From Desulfonema limicola (lineage in GTDB: Bacteria > Desulfobacterota > Desulfobacteria > Desulfobacterales > Desulfosalsimonadaceae): DNA of 21,108 nucleotides. Location: positions 1 to 21,108 of the forward strand of contig DYLE01000018.1 in assembly GCA_020722245.1 (NCBI GenBank). The letters are read 5' to 3'. Positions within the stretch are counted from its first letter, which is position 1; each line of letters begins with the position of its first letter. The translations under genes and the position numbers were made by a program. This document shows positions 15,866 through 21,108 of this stretch, in pieces. The notes under the pieces were generated by a model. That model was not told the DNA's origin. It saw only the letters and a program-made list of their open reading frames with translations, and searched no databases.

Positions 15866-16864
15866 ATGTCCAGCCTTGTAAAGCGCATTGCCCGGGTCTC
15901 CGTTCTCATGATGCTGTTGATGGCGGCGGCGATGATCCTCGGTCTTTTTTGGGGGTCTTCGGGCAGCCGGATCGGATCCCTTGCGGAGATGGTCTCGCAA
16001 ATAGGGAATCCGGACGCTCTGGTTTACGCCATCGTCTGGAAGATTCGGTTTCCGCGGGTGCTGGTCGCCGCACTGGTGGGCGCGGCCCTGTCCGTGGCGG
16101 GCCTGGTGTTTCAGGCGATCCTGCGAAATCCCCTGGCGGAGCCGTATATCCTTGGAATCTCCGGAGGGGCGGCCATCGGCGCCATTACCGGAATCCTGCT
16201 GGGGCTTTCCCGGTTTTCCGGGGTGGGCGGCTTTGCCTTTCTGGGGGGTATGGCTACGCTTTTTTTGGTGCTGTTCATCTCCGGCGGCCGGTCGATTTTA
16301 AGGAAGGAGTCGATTCTTCTATCCGGGGTGATGATCAACGCCTTCTGCGCCGCGGTGATCATGTTTCTGATCTCCCTTACCCAGGATGCACGGATTCACA
16401 GCATCATGTTCTGGCTGATGGGAGACCTTTCTTCAGCCGGCGGCAGGGAAGCGGCTCTTCTGGCCCTGGCGGTTCTGCCCTGTTTTGTGCTGATTTTCTG
16501 GCAGTCCAACCCCATGAACCTTCTGCTGATGGGAAAAGAGATGGCGCAATCCTTGGGCGTCCATGTCAAGGCCCTGATCCTGATCCTGCTGGTCGTTTCC
16601 TCGTTTATGGTGAGCGCAACGGTCTGCTGCTGCGGCCTGATCGGGTTTGTGGGGCTGGTCATTCCCCATCTGTTCCGCCTGATACTGGGATCGGACCACC
16701 GGGTGATGGTGCCGGCCTGTATTTTCGGTGGAGCGGCCTTTCTGGTGTTGTGCGATCTGCTGGCGCGAACCCTGCCCCGGCAGGGGGAAATGCCGGCCGG
16801 TGTGATTACCGCCATGATCGGGGCGCCGGTTTTTATTATTTTATTAAAAAGGACCAGCAGATGA
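15866..16864 (+). CDS. ABC transporter permease, BtuC/FecCD family
   Basis: This 332-residue, highly hydrophobic protein has about nine to ten membrane segments, as in BtuC. Family motifs are FPRVLVAALVGAALSVAG and LRNPLAEPYILGISGGAA near residues 53-100 and GLIGFVGLVIPHLFRLILG near residue 255; the last includes the coupling segment that contacts the ATPase. It would form the homodimeric pore for the substrate delivered by the binding protein encoded 10 bases upstream. A GGCAGGG ribosome binding site precedes the ATG. Its stop overlaps the ATPase start by 4 bases (ATGA). Confidence 0.93.
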   Translation: MSSLVKRIARVSVLMMLLMAAAMILGLFWGSSGSRIGSLAEMVSQIGNPDALVYAIVWKIRFPRVLVAALVGAALSVAGLVFQAILRNPLAEPYILGISGGAAIGAITGILLGLSRFSGVGGFAFLGGMATLFLVLFISGGRSILRKESILLSGVMINAFCAAVIMFLISLTQDARIHSIMFWLMGDLSSAGGREAALLALAVLPCFVLIFWQSNPMNLLLMGKEMAQSLGVHVKALILILLVVSSFMVSATVCCCGLIGFVGLVIPHLFRLILGSDHRVMVPACIFGGAAFLVLCDLLARTLPRQGEMPAGVITAMIGAPVFIILLKRTSR

Positions 16865-17670
16865 GCCCTGCGGTGAAGGTCGAAGGGCTGTCTTACGCCT
16901 ATGAAACCACGGCGGTCCTGTCCGGGCTGTCCTTTGACGTGAAGAAGGGGGAGTTCTTTATCGTGATCGGCCCGAACGGTTCGGGCAAGTCCACTCTCAT
17001 GAAGGCGCTCTCCGGTCTGTTGAGGCCGAAGCAGGGGAAAATCCGCATCATGGGCCGGCCGATTCTGCAATACTCCCGAAGCGCCCTGGCGCGAAGCGTC
17101 GCCTATCTGCCCCAGGTTTCCGGGCTGGATTTTCCCTTTAAGGTATTCGACGTGGTGTTGTTCGGCAGGTCCCCCCATCAGGGTATCTTCGGTCTCGCCT
17201 CAACCAAAGATATGGATATGGCTCAGCAGGCCATGGTGTTTACCCATGTGGACCATTTGGCCCATCGAAGCCTGGACCGGTTAAGCGGCGGAGAGCGCCA
17301 GCGGGTGTTTATCGCCCGGGCGATTTGTCAGGAGCCGGAGATTATCATTTTAGACGAACCCACCGCCTCCCTGGATATCGCCCACCAGCTGCGGATCATG
17401 GACCTGATGGAGAAGATGAAAATTGAAAAAAAGGTCACGGTCATCATGGTCTCCCATGACGTCAACCTGGCCGCCATGTATGCCGACACCCTGATGCTGA
17501 TCAACCAGGGGCGGCTGGTCAAATGCGGCCTGCCTCGGGATGTTTTAACCTGTGAGACCCTTGAGGCGGCCTACGGCTGTCCGCTGCTGGTGGATGACAA
17601 CCCCCTGGGAAACCATCCCCGGGTGACCGCCGTGCCGGGGCGTTACCTCAAAAATCGGCGTTTTGAATAA
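16861..17670 (+). CDS. ABC transporter ATP-binding protein, BtuD/FecE family
   Basis: This 269-residue ATPase has Walker A GPNGSGKST (37-45), Q-loop Gln85 in YLPQ, signature LSGGERQRV (141-149), Walker B IIILDEP (161-167) and H-loop His199 in SHD. It powers the permease encoded just upstream. The frame is open far upstream inside the permease gene, but the ATG at 16861 overlaps the permease stop in an ATGA junction and gives the normal family length. The segment AYLPQVSGLDFPF and the following FGRSPHQG are typical of the FecE/BtuD/HmuV group. A short C-terminal extension of about 50 residues after the core is also normal for the group. Confidence 0.94.
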   Translation: MSPAVKVEGLSYAYETTAVLSGLSFDVKKGEFFIVIGPNGSGKSTLMKALSGLLRPKQGKIRIMGRPILQYSRSALARSVAYLPQVSGLDFPFKVFDVVLFGRSPHQGIFGLASTKDMDMAQQAMVFTHVDHLAHRSLDRLSGGERQRVFIARAICQEPEIIILDEPTASLDIAHQLRIMDLMEKMKIEKKVTVIMVSHDVNLAAMYADTLMLINQGRLVKCGLPRDVLTCETLEAAYGCPLLVDDNPLGNHPRVTAVPGRYLKNRRFE

Positions 17671-17723
17671 GATTTGCAGAAGGGTTTTTTCTAAATTTTT
17701 TCCGCCAGGCCATCTTTTTGAAT

Positions 17724-19469
17724 CTATCCCCGTGTGAGTTTTTCAAGGTTTTTTTTCGCAAAATCAATGTCCGGATCAAGATTCAAGGCGATCCGGTAGT
17801 AGGCGATGGCGCGATCCGTGTCCCCCATATCCCGGTAGTTGGAGGCGATATTGGCGTAATCAATGGCCGACGCCGGGTTGAGCGAAACGACCTGCTCAAA
17901 GGATTTGATGGAGGCTTCGTGCTGCTTGAGCTTGAAATAACAAAACCCCATCAGGTTGTGGATGTCGGTCCGGTCCGGGTCCAGGGATGCTCCTTTTTTA
18001 AGGACATCGATGGCGGATCTGTAATCGCCGAGATCCTTTAAGCAAAGCCCCATGTAGGAATAGATGCCGGGAATATCCTGGGGGTGGGGGTTTAGCTCCA
18101 GCGCCCGCATAAAATGCCCATAGGCGGTCTTTGGATCGTTTAAGCCGAGGTGGCAGCTGCCCAGATAAAACTGAAGATAGTATTTGCCGGAAAGGATTTT
18201 TTCGATGCGCGTCAGTTCGAAAATGGCCTCCCGGGGTGAATATTTCTGTACGATCAGTTTGCAGACAAACATGCCGATGCTGCCGGATGCGGCCCGCTGC
18301 CGGAACCGCGCTCCAGGGATCATGGTGTAAAAGGCCGGAATATCCAGCCGCGGATGGGTGATGTTGATGCTGAGAACCTCCATGCCGTGGGCGGCCAGGG
18401 CCTGAATGCAGTTTTCCACCTCAATCTTCATGTTGGGGTGTGAGATGTTCGGGAGCAGAGAAAGGGATACCATTTTTTCAGGGTAAAGGAGGCGGCCGGC
18501 ATTCTCAATATGCTTAATCTTGGGCAGGCCGCTGGCCGCATAGCGCGTCGCGGTGTTAAAGTCCCCGGCAAGCTGGGCGACCTCGGATAACGCGCGGCTG
18601 AAGGACTTCTCGGGGCTTGTGGCGGTGCCGGCGGTCCAGACGATTTCACTTTTTTCCGGAAAGGTCGAGGGGTCATAGGCCAGCACCCCCACGCTGGGTA
18701 TGCCCATGTTCAGCGTAAAATCCGAGGCATACAGCCGTATGCCGTTTTGCCGGTATTTATTCAGCATGTCTACGACCATGGCGTCGGTGGCGGTATCGGT
18801 GCGAATCCCCGGGATATCGGGGTTATCCCGGCTGATGACGGCGGATACGTGGCGTTCCACAACCTCGCAGATCCCCTGGCAGAGGGCTTCTTCGGCGCAG
18901 TTACCCGCAGAGCTGCCGTTGAATTCGTTGACGGCGAAAAACCAGTCAAACGGCACCAGCATGCCGCAGTCCCGGGTCAGGTTAACCCCCAGGGTCCATC
19001 GCATGGGGAGATCGGCAAAGATTTTTTTCGATGCGGCGACATCCTCCCCCTGGTCATGGACGGATTGCGCGATCAGGTCAAAGGGAAGCGCCCGATCCTT
19101 TACGTTCGCATAGGTATCGGTGATAAAATGGGGCGCTGTTTCGGCAAAGCTGTAAACGCTGTAGCGTTCCACCAGCTCCATGACAGCGCTGGCCTCGGCC
19201 TGCTGCGGGGTGGCGCCTTTGCCCATCTGCCGGGCTGTTTGAGTCAGACGTTGGGCCTCAGAACCGCAGAGGCTCAGGTAAACCGGTATATTCAGCCGTC
19301 CGTTGTCGATTCGCACGGTATCTTCAAGGATTTTCAGGTTGAGCTGTTTAAACCGTTGTTTGACCTGCGTGACGGTGTCCGCAGGGGCACACAGCTTGTC
19401 CTGATCCAGGGTATCGCCTTTATAGGCGTCTTTCAGCCTGAAAGGGGGAGCTAAGGTTTGCGTATTCAT
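17724..19469 (-). CDS. YcaO-domain protein with C-terminal TPR repeats
   Basis: This protein of about 581 residues carries a YcaO ATP-dependent cyclodehydratase/thioamidation-type domain. The ATP-binding elements are GKGATPQQAEASAVMELVER (83-102) and a second block NEFNGSSAGN followed by EEALCQGICEVVERH (about 185-207). The last 160 or so residues are four TPR-like units (with ALELNP, ASLDPD, VVSLNP and ALNLDP turns). E. coli YcaO, which assists RimO in S12 methylthiolation, also has a C-terminal extension; other YcaO proteins act on peptides or on methyl-coenzyme M reductase. No TfuA, RimO or dehydrogenase partner lies in the window, so the substrate is unknown. The start is ATG 19469; a TTG at 19481 that overlaps the sirtuin stop is also possible. 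It is co-transcribed with the sirtuin gene. Confidence 0.88.
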   Translation of the reverse strand: MNTQTLAPPFRLKDAYKGDTLDQDKLCAPADTVTQVKQRFKQLNLKILEDTVRIDNGRLNIPVYLSLCGSEAQRLTQTARQMGKGATPQQAEASAVMELVERYSVYSFAETAPHFITDTYANVKDRALPFDLIAQSVHDQGEDVAASKKIFADLPMRWTLGVNLTRDCGMLVPFDWFFAVNEFNGSSAGNCAEEALCQGICEVVERHVSAVISRDNPDIPGIRTDTATDAMVVDMLNKYRQNGIRLYASDFTLNMGIPSVGVLAYDPSTFPEKSEIVWTAGTATSPEKSFSRALSEVAQLAGDFNTATRYAASGLPKIKHIENAGRLLYPEKMVSLSLLPNISHPNMKIEVENCIQALAAHGMEVLSINITHPRLDIPAFYTMIPGARFRQRAASGSIGMFVCKLIVQKYSPREAIFELTRIEKILSGKYYLQFYLGSCHLGLNDPKTAYGHFMRALELNPHPQDIPGIYSYMGLCLKDLGDYRSAIDVLKKGASLDPDRTDIHNLMGFCYFKLKQHEASIKSFEQVVSLNPASAIDYANIASNYRDMGDTDRAIAYYRIALNLDPDIDFAKKNLEKLTRG

Positions 19470-19477
19470 GGTTCTGT

Positions 19478-20251
19478 TCAAGCCTTCTTGGATTCATCGT
19501 CATTTTTTAATCGCTCGATCAGCCGGGTCATCACCCGGCCCGCCTTATCCCGGATCAGCAGATCGCATTCCGCGTCATAGGGGGTTTCCGACATGTTGAT
19601 AATTGCCAGAAACGCCCCGGCCCGCTTGGCATACCCCGGCAGCAGGGAAGCGGGTTGAACAATCAGGGTGGACCCGATCACCAGAAACATGTCGCAGGTT
19701 TGCGACAACGCGATGGCCTGCTCCAGGGCCGCCTGGGGGAGGGCCTGGCCGAAGGACACGGTATCCGGCTTCAGATACCCGCCGCACCGGCACTCCGGCG
19801 CCGGATCCCCGTTTTCAATCCGCTCAAGCGCCTCGGCCAGAGGCACCTGGCGTCCGCAGGTCATGCACCTCACGCGAAGGGTATTGCCGTGAAGCTCGAT
19901 AACCGCTTCATCCGGAAGGCCCGCGGCCTGGTGCAGCCCGTCGATGTTCTGGGTGATGACCGCCTTTAAAATCCCCCGGCGATACAGCTCGACCAGGCCC
20001 TGATGCGCCGGATTGGGCCTTGCCTTGTCAAGCTGAGCATACATCTCGCGTTTTTGCCGCCAGTACTTGATCCGCGCCTCCCGCGAGGCCATAAACTGGT
20101 CGAAGTAAACGGGTTGAAATCGTTCCCAGAGCCCGCCTGCACCCCGGTAATCCGAAACCCCGCTTTCCGTTGAGATGCCGGCGCCCGTGAAAGCAACGAG
20201 CGCCCGGCTTGTTTGAATCCTTTTTGCAAGCCGTTCAATGGCGTCTTTCAT
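19478..20251 (-). CDS. Sir2-family NAD-dependent protein deacylase (sirtuin)
   Basis: This 257-residue protein is a complete sirtuin. It shows GAGIS (23-27), SDYRGAGGLW in place of the more usual PDFRSPGGLW, TQNID (100-104), the catalytic His121 in LHGN, zinc ligands Cys129/Cys132 and Cys154/Cys156 (the second pair as CxC), GST (193-195) and a final NMSETPYDAECDLLI block. These features resemble the short bacterial class U/III enzymes such as that of Thermotoga. It would remove acyl groups from lysines using NAD. GGAGG upstream of the ATG with a 5-base spacing supports the start. It is the first gene of a two-gene unit with the YcaO-TPR gene, and is divergent from three small genes. Confidence 0.92.
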   Translation of the reverse strand: MKDAIERLAKRIQTSRALVAFTGAGISTESGVSDYRGAGGLWERFQPVYFDQFMASREARIKYWRQKREMYAQLDKARPNPAHQGLVELYRRGILKAVITQNIDGLHQAAGLPDEAVIELHGNTLRVRCMTCGRQVPLAEALERIENGDPAPECRCGGYLKPDTVSFGQALPQAALEQAIALSQTCDMFLVIGSTLIVQPASLLPGYAKRAGAFLAIINMSETPYDAECDLLIRDKAGRVMTRLIERLKNDDESKKA

Positions 20252-20272
20252 GGCAGCCTCCGCAGTTTGGGA

Positions 20273-20301
20273 TTGAAATTCCTATATGAATATCCTATTC
20301 A
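20273..20301 (+). promoter_or_regulatory. Candidate promoter for the small-protein cluster
   Basis: TTGAAA at 20273-20278 and TATTCA at 20296-20301 are separated by 17 bases and lie about 50 bases before the first small gene. The -35 element matches five of six consensus bases; the -10 is poor (three of six). The 100-base gap between the divergent sirtuin gene and this cluster must contain both promoters. The motif is seen; its function is inference. Confidence 0.3.
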
Positions 20302-20351
20302 AACCATACCCTTTCGGCTTTTCCAATAATAATCTGACAAGGAGTTTAAAC

Positions 20352-20507
20352 ATGGGCGAGATTCGAATGACCGGCGAAATCCGCACCGACTATGACTGCG
20401 AAGCCACCAACCTGCCTGCTGAGCGCTGGGCCGAGGCGGTGTTCCACATCGGGGATGAGGAGGTTGTCCTAGAGATCAGTGTGGAAAAGGAGGTCATTGT
20501 CGCCTGA
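20352..20507 (+). CDS. Hypothetical small acidic protein (51 residues)
   Basis: I do not recognise this protein. The ATG at 20352 has AAGGAG at 20339-20344 with a 7-base spacing, so I prefer it to an ATG at 20286 that has no ribosome binding site. The product has 51 residues, is rich in Glu and Asp, and has a single Cys (Cys16). The N-terminus contains a small internal repeat (GEIRMT then GEIRTD). The second half, from the FHIGDEEVVLEI segment on, is likely beta-strand. No signal peptide or membrane segment is visible. Its stop overlaps the start of a 26-residue reading frame, and a 100-residue gene follows. It is divergent from the sirtuin and YcaO-TPR genes. Whether it is a partner or substrate of either is unknown. 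Confidence 0.65.
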   Translation: MGEIRMTGEIRTDYDCEATNLPAERWAEAVFHIGDEEVVLEISVEKEVIVA

Positions 20508-20587
20508 TGGCCGGAGAGGACGCACGCTGGAAAGGTACCTTAACCGGTTTAAAACAGGTGTTGAAGGGGGAGCTAAAGGCCAAATAA
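20507..20587 (+). CDS. Hypothetical 26-residue basic microprotein
   Basis: This short frame begins at an ATG that overlaps the TGA of the preceding gene (TGATG, 20505-20509) and ends at TAA 20585-20587. A near-perfect anti-16S match, AAGGAGGT, lies at 20487-20494, 12 bases upstream. The product reads MAGEDARWKGTLTG followed by LKQVLKGELKAK: an acidic N-terminus, one Trp, and a basic C-terminal half that would form an amphipathic helix. It is too short for most gene finders. The strong ribosome site inside the upstream gene and the tight overlap are the evidence for translation. I know no family for it. A chance frame remains possible. Confidence 0.5.
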   Translation: MAGEDARWKGTLTGLKQVLKGELKAK

Positions 20588-20617
20588 AAAAAATTATGAC
20601 AACAAGGAGGAGAAGCC

Positions 20618-20920
20618 ATGGCGGGTGAACCTGAAAAGGATTCGTGGGTGTTTGTGGCCGTGGAAAACCCGGGAGGACACGAAAAATTCGTGGGCCTGAC
20701 CGATAAAGATTCAAAGTTTTCCTATATTCCGGCTTTCCTGACCAAGGATGACGCGAAAACCTGTTTTATCAACATGCCCCGGGAACAGGGGAAAAAATAC
20801 GAGGTCCAGGCCGTGATGTTTGAAGACCTGGCCCGGGATGCGGCGGCCAACGGGTTTTTGATTTTTATTTTAGACAGCGAGGGCCGCATTTTAAACAAAA
20901 TCGACCCGGCCAAAAAGTGA
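20618..20920 (+). CDS. Hypothetical small protein, possibly SseB-like (100 residues)
   Basis: This 100-residue protein has a strong start: AAGGAGG at 20604-20610 and an ATG 7 bases later. It begins MAGEPEKDSWVFVAVENPGG. The centre, FSYIPAFLTKDDAKTCF, followed by FEDLARDAAANGFLIFILDSEGRIL, recalls the SseB N-terminal fold: a strand, an IP-F-T-DDA turn and helix, then a second strand and a final glycine turn. The resemblance is weak and the function of SseB-like domains is itself poorly defined. There is no signal peptide. It lies 30 bases after the 26-residue frame and is the last gene of the small cluster. Its first four residues (MAGE) are the same as those of the 26-residue product, which may be chance. 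Confidence 0.8.
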   Translation: MAGEPEKDSWVFVAVENPGGHEKFVGLTDKDSKFSYIPAFLTKDDAKTCFINMPREQGKKYEVQAVMFEDLARDAAANGFLIFILDSEGRILNKIDPAKK

Positions 20921-20927
20921 CGGAAGC

Positions 20928-21108
20928 GTTCAGGGTTCAAAAAAAAAGCGTCCGGCATTGAACATCGAACATCGAACGTCGAACTTTGAACGTCGAATTA
21001 AGGTTGACCTCAACGCATCTTTCCTGTTGGACGTTCGACGTTCAGCGTTCGATGTTCAGCGTTCAAAAAAAAAGCGTCCGGCATTGAACATCGAACATCG
21101 AACTTCGA
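20928..21108. repeat. Heptamer-based inverted and direct intergenic repeat (continues past the window)
   Basis: Two direct copies of a 50-base unit lie at 20928-20977 and 21054-21103, differing at one base and spaced by 126 bases. Each contains GTTC, a run of nine A, GCGTCCGGCATT and then tandem heptamers of the GAACATC type. At 20960-20994 five heptamers follow each other (GAAC plus ATC, ATC, GTC, TTT, GTC). The stretch 21026-21066 is an imperfect reverse complement of 20958-20998, so the two can pair as a long hairpin with a 27-base loop that itself holds GTTGA-CC-TCAAC (21003-21014). Repeats of this GAACGTC flavour occur between genes in environmental deltaproteobacteria, as far as I recall. 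The function is unknown. Confidence 0.85.

Noticed and set aside
15949..16860. A 5' extension of the importer ATPase frame, which stays open through most of the permease gene and could suggest a fusion.
   Set aside because: The extension translates to Gly-, Arg- and Pro-rich sequence with no domain, while the permease in the other frame has clear motifs. The ATG at 16861 in an ATGA junction gives the normal ATPase.
16396..17178. A 260-codon open frame on the - strand across the permease/ATPase junction.
   Set aside because: It is antisense to two well-supported transport genes and contains no recognisable motif.
20958..21108. A CRISPR array at the right edge.
   Set aside because: The repeated units are 7 bases long with no unique spacers, and the larger 50-base repeat is spaced by an inverted copy rather than by spacers. 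No cas gene is present.

Overview
The window looks like chromosome from a Gram-negative, flexible-metabolism bacterium, most likely a deltaproteobacterium (Desulfobacterota, Desulfobacteraceae-like). This rests on an outer-membrane Tol-Pal gene pair, TPR-rich sensory proteins, a ruvC-ruvA-ruvB-SAM hydrolase order, a YcaO-TPR protein and GAACATC-type intergenic repeats. The taxonomic call is inference from protein flavour; no rRNA gene is present.

Layout. Positions 1-4008 (+) hold housekeeping genes: the last codons of a Pal-like lipoprotein, cpoB, ruvC, ruvA, ruvB and a SAM hydrolase. A CYTH/class IV cyclase gene (4020-4625) faces them. Next come rplM and rpsI (+). Positions 5721-14700 (-) form one chemosensory operon that reads, in transcription order, CheW, CheR-TPR, CheW, MCP, CheA-REC, REC-GGDEF, CheB. 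It has the full part list of the Pseudomonas Wsp surface-sensing system, in a different order and with a different type of sensor. Positions 14935-17670 (+) are a BtuFCD/FecBCD-type importer operon. Positions 17724-20251 (-) are a sirtuin gene followed by a YcaO-TPR gene. Diverging from them are three small genes (+): 51, 26 and 100 residues. The 26-residue gene is very short but has a near-perfect Shine-Dalgarno sequence and overlaps the stop of the gene before it. The right edge (20928-21108) is a heptamer-based inverted and direct repeat that runs out of the window.

How the genes work together. The seven chemosensory genes should form one signalling path: a membrane receptor with a large periplasmic domain, two CheW couplers and a CheA kinase with its own receiver. 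The kinase would phosphorylate the receiver of a diguanylate cyclase, so the output is cyclic di-GMP rather than flagellar switching, while CheR and CheB set receptor methylation. The parts with no clear precedent known to me are the sirtuin/YcaO-TPR pair and its divergent small-protein cluster. Neither the YcaO substrate nor the role of the small proteins can be read from sequence alone.
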